From an uncultured Actinomycetes bacterium (GTDB lineage Bacteria; Actinomycetota; Thermoleophilia; Solirubrobacterales; 70-9): 11,661 bases of DNA. Below are positions 6,018 through 11,661 of the stretch, in pieces. The stretch lies in the NCBI GenBank assembly GCA_946479725.1, contig CAMLHB010000059.1:1-11661 (forward strand), written 5' to 3'. The translations under genes were made by a program, and so were the position numbers. Position 1 is the first letter of the stretch; the number at the start of each line of letters is the position of its first letter. The notes below the pieces were generated by a model, which saw nothing but the letters and a program-made list of their open reading frames with translations, did not search any database and was not told where the DNA came from.

Positions 6018-7094
6018 TCAGTCCTCCTTGTAAGCGTCGATCAGGATGTCGGCGACCTCGTTGCGGGAGAACTCCTGCGGCGGCCTTTCGCCGTTGCCGA
6101 GCATTTCCCGCACCTTCGTGCCGCTGAGGAACACGTGGGCCTCGTTACCGTGGGGGCAGGTCTTGCCCGAGGCCATGCCCTCGCACTCGTTGCACCAGAA
6201 GCTGTGCTCGAAGAACAGCGGTTCGATGCCCAGCTCGGCGATGTCGATGTCGTCGAAGATCCGCTGGGCGTCGTAGGTGCCGTAGTAGTCGCCGACGCCG
6301 GCGTGGTCGCGGCCGACGATGAAATGCGTGGCGCCGTAGTTGCGGCGGACGATCGCATGCAGAACGGCCTCGCGGGGGCCGGCGTAGTGCATCTTCGCCG
6401 GCTTCACGCCCAGCATCACCCGGTCGTTCGGGTAGTAGTTCTCCATCAGGACCTCGTAGCAGCGCATCCGCACGTCGGCGGGGATGTCGCCGGCCTTGGT
6501 CTTGCCGATCAGCGGCTGGATGAAGAGCCCGTCGCAGGTCTCCAGCGCGGCCTTGGTCAGGTACTCGTGGGCGCGGTGGATCGGGTTGCGGGTCTGGAAG
6601 GCGACGATGCGCTTCCAGCCGCGCTTCTCGAACTCGGCCTTGGTCTCCGGCGCCGTCAGGTAGCGGCGCATGAAGGCGTCCTCGTGGTCGGGCAGCGCGT
6701 CGACCTCGATCGGGCCGGCGATGGTGCGGCTGCCCTCCTCGAAGATCGCGGCGACGCCCGGGTGCTCCTTGTCGGTGGTCAGGTAGACCGACTGCGCCTC
6801 GCGGTCGAGGTCGCGCTCGTAGATCTCCTCGACGGTGATCCGGCCCAGCTTCTTGCCTTCGTCGGAGGAGAGCTCGACGACGTCGCCGACCTCGCACTCG
6901 AGGTCGGTCGCCAGGGTGATCGGGATCGGCCAGTACTCGCCGTCGGCGGTCCGCATCTCGCTGCAGACGCGCTCCCAGTCGGCGGAGCCCTGGAAGCCGG
7001 TCAGCGGTGCGAAGCCGCCGTTGCCGATCATCTCGAAGTCCGCCGTGTGGCGCTCGGAAAGGGTCAGGGACAGCTCAGCCATCGTCTCGCTCAT
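6018..7094 (-). CDS. sat: Sulfate adenylyltransferase (ATP sulfurylase)
   Basis: This 358-residue enzyme activates sulfate with ATP to APS and pyrophosphate, the entry step of the pathway. It has the N-terminal PUA-like domain (GNGGFAPLTGF, residues 24-34) and the catalytic domain with QTRNPIHRAHEYL (167-179), VGRDHAG (260-266) and FLSGTKVREML (322-332). A C-x2-C-x8-C-x-H set (Cys301, Cys304, Cys313, His315) probably binds zinc, as in some bacterial and archaeal homologues. It is the monofunctional Sat type, not the CysD/CysN heterodimer. The N-terminus is short for the family: the HGG-containing opening is missing. The upstream frame runs back without a start codon to the cysH stop, so this is not a mis-chosen start; Met5 (7080-7082) is an alternative start. 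A 57-bp gap separates it from cysH. Confidence 0.96.
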   Translation of the reverse strand: MSETMAELSLTLSERHTADFEMIGNGGFAPLTGFQGSADWERVCSEMRTADGEYWPIPITLATDLECEVGDVVELSSDEGKKLGRITVEEIYERDLDREAQSVYLTTDKEHPGVAAIFEEGSRTIAGPIEVDALPDHEDAFMRRYLTAPETKAEFEKRGWKRIVAFQTRNPIHRAHEYLTKAALETCDGLFIQPLIGKTKAGDIPADVRMRCYEVLMENYYPNDRVMLGVKPAKMHYAGPREAVLHAIVRRNYGATHFIVGRDHAGVGDYYGTYDAQRIFDDIDIAELGIEPLFFEHSFWCNECEGMASGKTCPHGNEAHVFLSGTKVREMLGNGERPPQEFSRNEVADILIDAYKED

Positions 7095-7151
7095 CTCACC
7101 TATCGGGTCGGGGAAAGGGAATTGGTGTTTGGGGCGGCTTGCGGGCGGCCG

Positions 7152-7898
7152 CTAGTTGATCCCGCACTCGGTCTTTGCCAGGCCCGTCCAGCGACCTGCG
7201 CGCAGATCCCCACCCGGTTCGACCGGCTGGGTGCAGTGGGTGCATCCGATCGACGGGTAGCCGCGATCGTGAAGCGGGTTGTACGGGAGGTGGTGCTCAC
7301 GGATGTAGTTCCAAACGTCGCGCTCGGTCCAGTCCGCAAGGGGGTTCAGCTTCCAGAGGTTGAAGCGCTTGTCCCAGCCGAACTTCGGCGTCTTGGAACG
7401 GGAGCTCGAGTCTGCCCGGCGGACGCCGGCGACCCAGCAGTCTACGGAAGACAGGGCGCGGCGCATCGGCTCGACCTTGCGGAGGCCGCAGCAGGCGTCG
7501 GGGTCGCGGTTCCACAGCTCCGGCCCGTGCTCGGCCTCCTGCTCCTCGAGGGTGAGGTTGTGGAAGCGGTCGAACTCGATCCCCAGCGCCTCGGCGAGGC
7601 GGTCGCGGGTCTCGTAGCTCTCCTCGAAGAGGACCTCGGTGTCGAGGTAGAAGAAGCGCGCCTCGGGGTTGATGGTGCTCGCCAGGTGGGCGGTGACGCT
7701 GCTCGTTTTCTGGAAGGAGCAGGCGATGTAGTGGCGCTCGCCGAAGTTCTCGAACAGCCATTCGAGCGCCTCCTGGGCGCTCGAATCATCCAGCTTGGCG
7801 GCGATCTCCTCGTGGTCGAGGTCGGCCGGTGTGGGCACGGTGCCGGAGAGGGTGACGGGAGGCGGCTTCATCGCGGGCGCGCGATTCAGATCGCGCAC
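7152..7898 (-). CDS. cysH: Iron-sulfur adenylylsulfate (APS) reductase, CysH family
   Basis: The protein reduces APS (possibly also PAPS) to sulfite using thioredoxin or a similar donor. It has the PP-loop SFQKTSSV (residues 61-68), the LDTEVLF motif (85-91), and the four cysteines of the 4Fe-4S-bearing subgroup: Cys136-Cys137 in DACCGLRKVEP and Cys219-x2-Cys222. The catalytic cysteine is Cys245 in KTECGIN at the extreme C-terminus; the family usually ends this motif with His rather than Asn. The GTG start at 7896-7898 overlaps the end of the sulfite reductase gene by 13 bases and has GGAGAGG just upstream; an in-frame ATG at 7869-7871 (Met10) is an alternative, 14 bases after the sir stop. 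The tight linkage to sir fits translational coupling. Confidence 0.95.
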   Translation of the reverse strand: MRDLNRAPAMKPPPVTLSGTVPTPADLDHEEIAAKLDDSSAQEALEWLFENFGERHYIACSFQKTSSVTAHLASTINPEARFFYLDTEVLFEESYETRDRLAEALGIEFDRFHNLTLEEQEAEHGPELWNRDPDACCGLRKVEPMRRALSSVDCWVAGVRRADSSSRSKTPKFGWDKRFNLWKLNPLADWTERDVWNYIREHHLPYNPLHDRGYPSIGCTHCTQPVEPGGDLRAGRWTGLAKTECGIN

Positions 7899-9727
7899 TC
7901 CCCCTCTCCGCGCACGACCTCGTACGGGCTCGAGCGGTTCCAGTCGATGAACTCCTGCATCGTCTCGAGGCTGAACTCGGCCGGGAGGGTCAGCTCCTTG
8001 ACCGCCGCTTCGAAGGGCTCGGCGCCGACCCGCTCGGCGAAGGCGTTGAACTCCTCGCCCTCGTTGCGGTCGCTCTCGTAGAGGGCGATCCAGCGCTCGA
8101 CGGCCTCGGGGACGCGTTTGGCCGGCAGCCGCGATTTCAGTCGCTTGCCGAAGGCGACCGGGCCGCCTTCGAAGTTGCCGCCGATGTGCGGGATGTAGGC
8201 CGGCATCTGGCGGCCACCGACTTTCAGCGAGGCGCCGTAGAAGCCGATGTTGGCGATGTGATGCTGGCTGCAGCCGTTGGGGCAGCCGCTCATTTTGATG
8301 TGGATCCGCTTGGTCAGCTCGTCGGTGATCTGCAGCGAGGTGACCCGCTCCTTGATCGCCCGGTTGAGGCCCATCGAGGCGGTGATCCCGAGTTTGCAGC
8401 TGTCGGTGCCGGGGCAGGAAACGACGTCGGTGATCTCGCGGGCGCCGGCCTCACCGAGGCCGAGGGCGCCCAGCCGCTCCCAGACGTCGTAGAGGGCCTC
8501 GTCGCGGACCCAGCGCAGGACGAAGTTCTGCTGCACGGTGCTGCGGGCGGCGCCGCCGGTGTACTCGCGCATGATCTGGGCGAGGCCGCGGAACTGCTCC
8601 GGGGTGAGGTCGCCGCGGGTGATCTTGACCTCGATCGTGTTGAAGCCCTCCTGGCGCTGCGGCTCGACGTTGCCGGCGAGGAAGCGCTCGAACTCGGTGC
8701 GGTCGCCGTTGGGCGACGACGGGGCGAGCGGCGGCTCGGGCGCGTTCGCCTCCTCGTCGACGGCGAAGCTGAGGCGCTCGACCAGCTCGGGGCCGAATTC
8801 CCGCTCGGCGACCCAGTCTCCCGCGAGCTCCTCGTCGACGAGCTCGCGGAAGGCGTCCATGCCGATCTTGTCGATCAGGACCTTGATCCGGGCGCGGGCG
8901 CGGTTGACGCGCAGCCAGTCCTGGCGGTCGAAGATGCGGAAGACGGCCTCGGCGACCTTCAGGTAGTCGCCGTTGTCGGCCTCGACGAACTCGTAGAGGG
9001 TCGGGGCGACGCGGGCCATGATCGAGGTGCCGCCGCCGACCTGGACCTCGAATCCCTTGACCCCGTCCCTTTCGCGGGCGAGGAAGGCGATGTCGTGGAT
9101 TTCGGTGATCGAGCGGTTGGAGTCGGAGCCGTCGAAGGCGGTCTTGATCTTGCGCGGCATCAGCTGCGTCGTCGGATGGCGGACGAAGTAGCGGACGTAG
9201 GCGGTGCCGTACGCGGTCGGGTCGAAGACCTCGTCGGCGGCGACGCCGGCCCAGGGGTCGCCGGTGACGTTGCGGACGGTGGTGCCGCAGCCCTCGCGCG
9301 AGGAGAGGCCGGCTTCGGCGATCTCGCGCAGCAGCAGCTCGGTGTCGCGCAACGGCACGTGGTGGATCTGGATGTTCTGGCGGGTGGTGATGTGCCCCTT
9401 GTTCAGCGGCGCGTACTTCTCGACGACGCTGGCGAAGGTGTCCATCTGCTCGGGGGTGACGCCGCCGAAGGGAAGCTTGATCCGGATCATCTGGACGTCG
9501 GGCTGGCGCTGCCCGTAGACGCCCTGTTTGAGGCGGAAGCCGATGAACTGGTGCTCCTCCAGCTCGCCACCGAGGAACTGCTCGGCTTCGTTGTCGAAGT
9601 CGTCGAACTCGCGCTCGATGATCGGGATGACGTGACCGGGGACGTTCTCGTAGGTCTCCGGGTTCTGGGGGGTCCCGACCCGGCCCTTGCCCCGCTGCTC
9701 CTTGTTCTCTGCGACGGCTACCTCCAT
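7886..9727 (-). CDS. sir: Siroheme/4Fe-4S ferredoxin-dependent sulfite reductase (SirA/NirA family)
   Basis: The 613-residue protein has the duplicated layout of the sulfite/nitrite reductase hemoprotein family, with the cluster ligands Cys438-x5-Cys444 (SCPGTDSCKLG) and Cys482-x3-Cys486 (SGCPNGCSQHH) that also bridge to siroheme. It reduces sulfite to sulfide with six electrons, most likely from ferredoxin. Two features favour sulfite over nitrite: the operon context, and a Tyr71 (GVYGQR) with Cys147 (EGCGTT) at positions that appear to match the tyrosine-cysteine pair of mycobacterial SirA. That alignment was done by eye. The ATG at 9725-9727 has no ribosome binding site but has TACCTT seven bases upstream, so the operon transcript may be leaderless. 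It is the first gene of the four-gene operon. Confidence 0.93.
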   Translation of the reverse strand: MEVAVAENKEQRGKGRVGTPQNPETYENVPGHVIPIIEREFDDFDNEAEQFLGGELEEHQFIGFRLKQGVYGQRQPDVQMIRIKLPFGGVTPEQMDTFASVVEKYAPLNKGHITTRQNIQIHHVPLRDTELLLREIAEAGLSSREGCGTTVRNVTGDPWAGVAADEVFDPTAYGTAYVRYFVRHPTTQLMPRKIKTAFDGSDSNRSITEIHDIAFLARERDGVKGFEVQVGGGTSIMARVAPTLYEFVEADNGDYLKVAEAVFRIFDRQDWLRVNRARARIKVLIDKIGMDAFRELVDEELAGDWVAEREFGPELVERLSFAVDEEANAPEPPLAPSSPNGDRTEFERFLAGNVEPQRQEGFNTIEVKITRGDLTPEQFRGLAQIMREYTGGAARSTVQQNFVLRWVRDEALYDVWERLGALGLGEAGAREITDVVSCPGTDSCKLGITASMGLNRAIKERVTSLQITDELTKRIHIKMSGCPNGCSQHHIANIGFYGASLKVGGRQMPAYIPHIGGNFEGGPVAFGKRLKSRLPAKRVPEAVERWIALYESDRNEGEEFNAFAERVGAEPFEAAVKELTLPAEFSLETMQEFIDWNRSSPYEVVRGEGECAI

Positions 9728-9801
9728 GAGCAGAAAGGTAGCAAACCCGATTGGGATTCAGGTATTTAATTTCCTGAGCGGTCGAAGACGGGGATCCGGG
9801 G
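9728..9801 (-). promoter_or_regulatory. AT-rich promoter region of the sulfate-reduction operon
   Basis: The 74-bp gap between the rhodanese stop and the sulfite reductase ATG holds TACCTT (minus strand, at 9735-9740), 7 bases before the ATG, as a -10 candidate. It also holds an inverted repeat, TCAGG-10 AT-rich bases-CCTGA (9758-9777), and a smaller imperfect one around CCCGATTGGG. The repeat lies just upstream of the expected -35 region, a typical position for a sulfur-responsive activator or repressor, but no known regulator site is recognised. Confidence 0.45.
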
Positions 9802-10200
9802 TTAGCTGTGGGAGGGTTTTTTCTGCGCCTGGAGGATCGCCGAGGCCTCGCCGGAATCGGCGACGTAGCCGCCCTCGGGCTCCAGCGGCAGGTCTTCGCC
9901 GCTCCAGCCGACGATCCCCTCGCTGAGCTTGACGGCGTCGTAGCCGGCGTCGGTGAGGGCGTCGGTCGCCATCGTCGAGCGGTTGCCGCCGCGGCAGTAG
10001 AGGACGACCGGGCGTTCCTTGTTAATCTCGCCGAGCCTGTTGGGCAGCTCGGGCAGCGGCACGTGGGTGGCGCCGGCGATGCGGCCGACCTCCCACTCGT
10101 GGTCGGCGCGGACGTCGACCAACTGGGCGCCCTCGTCGATCAGCGTGCGAGCCTCCTCGCGTGAGACCTCCCGGGTCTCCCCCTGCGGTGCCTCCGCCAT
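9802..10200 (-). CDS. Single-domain rhodanese-like protein (sulfurtransferase)
   Basis: The 132-residue protein is a GlpE/PspE-sized rhodanese. The domain runs from about residue 11 to 105: LVDVRADHEWEVGRIAGA (27-44), then the active-site loop YCRGGNRS (68-75) with Cys69 as the persulfide-carrying residue, and a final GWSGEDLPLE. About 25 extra residues follow at the C-terminus, ending in a basic, polar tail. Its ATG shares one base with the dodecin stop codon (TGATG), so the two genes are translationally coupled; a longer reading of the same frame upstream is an artefact of the dodecin region. A role in moving sulfane sulfur formed from newly made sulfide is plausible from the neighbouring operon, but the acceptor is unknown. 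Confidence 0.92.
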   Translation of the reverse strand: MAEAPQGETREVSREEARTLIDEGAQLVDVRADHEWEVGRIAGATHVPLPELPNRLGEINKERPVVLYCRGGNRSTMATDALTDAGYDAVKLSEGIVGWSGEDLPLEPEGGYVADSGEASAILQAQKKPSHS

Positions 10201-10409
10201 CAGTCGACCTCGGTTCCCTCGATCAAGAATGCGACGCGGACGTGGGCCCGGTACTCGTCGAGGTTCTCGCCACGGATCCCGGTGGAGACGATGTCGACGG
10301 CGCGGATGTTGCGCAGCGAACCCTGGGCCTGCAGCAACGCCTGTTTGGCGGCGTCGTCGGTTGACGTCTTGGAGCTGCCGACCAGCTCGATGATTTTCAC
10401 GACAGCCAT
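10200..10409 (-). CDS. Dodecin family protein lacking the flavin-stacking tryptophan
   Basis: The 69-residue protein has the dodecin pattern: VVKIIELVGSSKTSTDDAA (residues 3-21), a helix ending SLRNIRAVDIV (31-41), and YRAHVRVAFLIEG (53-65). Dodecins form hollow dodecamers that store or buffer flavins and in some bacteria bind CoA. Aligned by eye to the Halobacterium and mycobacterial proteins, the tryptophan that stacks against the flavin ring is Ala37 here, so flavin binding may be lost or changed. The ATG at 10407-10409 has a perfect AGGAGG six bases upstream, unlike the leaderless-looking starts nearby. It overlaps the upstream 65-residue gene by 13 bases and the rhodanese ATG by one. Confidence 0.9.
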   Translation of the reverse strand: MAVVKIIELVGSSKTSTDDAAKQALLQAQGSLRNIRAVDIVSTGIRGENLDEYRAHVRVAFLIEGTEVD

Positions 10410-10594
10410 GCGGATCCTCCTCGTAGGTCCTCGATGGTCTCCTTGGCGCTGATCCCCTCGAGCAGGGCGGCGCGCTGCCAGGCGGGCGTCTGCGGCTGCT
10501 CGGCGGGCGCGGCGGCGGCGAACTCGGCCTCGAACTGCGCGATCGCGGCGGCGACGGCCGCGGCCTCGTCCCCATGTGCGGTCTTCCGTGCCAC
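10397..10594 (-). CDS. Small hypothetical protein, first gene of the dodecin-rhodanese module
   Basis: The 65-residue protein is not recognised. It has a basic start, an alanine-rich amphipathic helix (about residues 9-30), an Ala/Pro/Gln linker and a C-terminal part with TPAWQRAALLEGIS (36-49). Small Ala-rich proteins with a similar W-RAALLEG stretch occur beside biotin-dependent carboxylases in some actinobacteria, as far as I recall, but that resemblance is weak and no carboxylase is adjacent. The start is GTG at 10592-10594, seven bases after TAGGCT, without a ribosome binding site. Its 3' end overlaps the dodecin gene by 13 bases, including the dodecin start, which supports it being a real coupled gene. 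Confidence 0.6.
   Translation of the reverse strand: MARKTAHGDEAAAVAAAIAQFEAEFAAAAPAEQPQTPAWQRAALLEGISAKETIEDLRGGSAWLS
10410..10425 (-). promoter_or_regulatory. Strong ribosome binding site of the dodecin gene
   Basis: The minus strand reads GAGGAGGATCCGC directly before the dodecin ATG: AGGAGG with six bases of spacing. It lies within the coding end of the 65-residue gene, which fixes the dodecin start and shows that internal genes of this module use Shine-Dalgarno initiation. Confidence 0.8.
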
Positions 10595-10601
10595 TGAGCG
10601 A

Positions 10602-10607
10602 AGCCTA
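10602..10607 (-). promoter_or_regulatory. Candidate -10 box of the 65-residue gene/dodecin/rhodanese module
   Basis: On the minus strand TAGGCT lies seven bases before the GTG start of the 65-residue gene and just after the stop codon of the AbiEi/DUF559 gene. It may start a separate leaderless transcript for the module. No clear -35 box is seen. Confidence 0.3.
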
Positions 10608-10609
10608 GA

Positions 10610-11539
10610 TCAAGGGAGGCCGAGCTCGCGGCGGCGGCGCTCGAGCAGCCGGGAGAGGTTGCGGATGACCGCCCCGGATTCGCGCTGGAGGCGGGGGCGG
10701 GTGACTCGGATCGTCTCGATCCCCAGCAGCTTCAGCTCCTCCTGGCGGAGCCGGTCCCGCTCGAAGGCGGCGCGGCTACCGTGGGTCTCGAAGAGGTCGA
10801 GTTCGACCGCGAAGCGGAGGTTCGGCCAGAAGGCGTCGAGCTCGTAGCCGTGGGCGTTGAAGTTCATCGACGGAAGGGCAAGACCGGCGCGGGCGACGTG
10901 GCGCCGGAAGAGCTTCTCGAAGCGCGAGCGGGTGAAGGAGGGGTCCGGCTGGTAGAGAGCGAGGGCCCGGCGGAGGCGGCCGCGGCCGCGGTGCCCGCCG
11001 GCGCGGCCGAGCAGATCTTCGATCGCATTCAGGTCCAAAAAGCCGAGTTCTTCGGTCCGCTCCAGCAGGCGATCGAGCTGCTCGGGCTTCTTGCGGATCG
11101 CTAGGTCCATCAGCGTCCGCGCCACCGAGGTCACCGGAATCCCCTGCCGTTCCCCGCGGTCCTCCGGTGCCAGGATCGAGGAGAAGTGAACGACGAACTC
11201 CCGCCTCGCCCGCCGCCGGATCGGCGCCGTCACATCGATCCGTTCCGGCACATACCGGTAGATCCCCCACAGGTAGGCCGCCGACCCATGACTGGCGACC
11301 GCCGGCCAAACCACCTCATCGGTCTCATTCGCTTCCGCCCCCAACACCCCCGCCCAACACCGCGAATGCCAAGTCAGCCGCCGATGCCCAACTGCATAAA
11401 CACCTTGGTGCAGCCGATGCAGCCTCCCCTCCTCAGCCCATCCGAGCACCGTGTTCGCGGCGTAGCCGAGATTCAGCAACTGCGCCATGGACACGACACC
11501 GTGCTGGCGAGTCGCAAGGTCCCCGAGCGCCTCATGCAC
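10610..11539 (-). CDS. AbiEi-type winged-helix domain fused to a DUF559 (PD-(D/E)XK-like) domain
   Basis: The N-terminal part (residues ~8-55: RQHGVVSMAQLLNLGY, then LHRLHQGVYAVG) is the winged helix of the AbiEi antitoxin family, followed by the middle AbiEi region (LTWHSRCWAGV, VASHGSAAYLWGI, VARTLMDLA). The C-terminal part (about 203-305) is a DUF559 domain related to very-short-patch repair nucleases: Glu207, Asp235, the VELD motif (245-248), then RDRLRQEELKLLG and IRVT. Such fusions are frequent solitary genes in actinobacteria, with no demonstrated function known to me; no AbiEii nucleotidyltransferase toxin gene is adjacent. The start is given as GTG at 11537-11539, but it abuts homopolymer-rich sequence that is probably not genuine, so the true start could lie further upstream and be missing. 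Confidence 0.85.
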   Translation of the reverse strand: MHEALGDLATRQHGVVSMAQLLNLGYAANTVLGWAEEGRLHRLHQGVYAVGHRRLTWHSRCWAGVLGAEANETDEVVWPAVASHGSAAYLWGIYRYVPERIDVTAPIRRRARREFVVHFSSILAPEDRGERQGIPVTSVARTLMDLAIRKKPEQLDRLLERTEELGFLDLNAIEDLLGRAGGHRGRGRLRRALALYQPDPSFTRSRFEKLFRRHVARAGLALPSMNFNAHGYELDAFWPNLRFAVELDLFETHGSRAAFERDRLRQEELKLLGIETIRVTRPRLQRESGAVIRNLSRLLERRRRELGLP

Positions 11540-11661
11540 CCCCGGGGGGGGGGGGGGGGGGGTGCACGGAATAAGAAAAAGGAAAAACCCCCAAGGGTTG
11601 GGCCCCCCCCCCCCCCCCCCCCCCGCCGCCCGGGGGGGGGGGGGGGGGGGGCCCCCCCCCC
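11540..11661. other. Low-complexity homopolymer tail, probable assembly artefact
   Basis: This stretch contains a run of 19 G (11544-11562), 22 C (11603-11624), 20 G (11632-11651) and 10 C to the end, with a short A-rich piece (about 11571-11587) between. TGCACCCCC and GGGGTGCA flank the first G run, making it self-complementary. No coding or regulatory signal is seen. Such runs at a contig end are typical of misassembled poly-G reads. Confidence 0.85.

Noticed and set aside
4422..8081. A 1219-codon open frame on the plus strand opposite the kelch gene and the sulfate operon
   Set aside because: It runs antisense to four or more well-supported genes, its translation is low in recognisable motifs and rich in Ala/Arg/Gly/Val/Asp as expected of the complement of GC-rich codons, and it crosses real intergenic regions and the terminator.
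8186..9769. A 527-codon plus-strand open frame opposite the sulfite reductase gene
   Set aside because: It is a shadow of the sir codon pattern (repetitive Val/Asp/Gly/Ala/Leu), with no domain signature.
9802..10575. A longer 257-residue version of the rhodanese
   Set aside because: The extra N-terminal part is Arg/Pro/Ser-rich out-of-frame reading through the dodecin and the 65-residue gene; the ATG at 10198-10200, coupled to the dodecin stop, gives a normal-size rhodanese.
10610..11539. A complete AbiE toxin-antitoxin or phage-defence system
   Set aside because: Only the AbiEi-like/DUF559 fusion is present; there is no AbiEii nucleotidyltransferase gene downstream, where the dodecin module begins instead.
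11603..11661. C-run and G-run tract as a possible G-quadruplex or structured terminus
   Set aside because: Long alternating pure G and pure C runs at the very end of the window are better explained as assembly artefacts than as biology.

Overview
The window is high-GC DNA with compact, mostly minus-strand genes, GTG starts and several genes whose start codon lies a few bases after a TANNNT hexamer with no ribosome binding site. Together with the protein styles (SirA-like sulfite reductase, iron-sulfur APS reductase, AbiEi/DUF559 protein, CopG-type RHH protein, PHP protein) this suggests an actinobacterium, perhaps of the Thermoleophilia/Solirubrobacterales kind; the lineage is an inference. 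Both window edges look like contig ends: the last ~120 bases are homopolymer-rich junk, and the first ~54 bases do not continue the family pattern of the gene they lie in.

Left part (1-3300), accessory in character: the N-terminal third of a biotin carboxylase (minus, running off the window); a Fic-family AMP-transferase with an intact active site, inhibitory motif and C-terminal DNA-binding-like tail (minus); an AT-rich divergent promoter with a repeated TTGTTCCGAACAA-type site; a PHP-domain phosphoesterase (plus); a 146-residue protein of unknown function (minus) whose 3' end overlaps the PHP gene; and, divergent from it, a small ribbon-helix-helix protein with no adjacent toxin on its own strand.

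Middle (3306-5366): one membrane-anchored, probably extracytoplasmic protein made of two beta-propellers, six kelch repeats followed by six NHL/PQQ-like repeats. A strong hairpin terminator at 5409-5436 separates it from the operon upstream.

Right part (5460-10594, all minus): an assimilatory sulfate-reduction operon in the order sulfite reductase, APS reductase, ATP sulfurylase, APS kinase. Sat makes APS, CysH reduces it to sulfite, the siroheme enzyme reduces sulfite to sulfide, and CysC makes PAPS for sulfation or as an alternative reductase substrate. Just upstream sits a tightly overlapping three-gene module: a 65-residue unknown protein, a dodecin that lacks the usual flavin-stacking tryptophan, and a single-domain rhodanese. 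A 74-bp AT-rich gap with a small inverted repeat separates the module from the sulfite reductase gene and probably carries the operon promoter.

Right edge (10610-11539): an AbiEi-type winged-helix plus DUF559 nuclease-fold protein whose start abuts the low-complexity tail. I see no RNA genes, insertion sequences, CRISPR arrays or integration sites, and no gene-free stretch longer than 300 bases. No single locus is an obviously new system; the best leads are the Fic operator array, the Trp-less dodecin/rhodanese module and the recurrent leaderless-start pattern.
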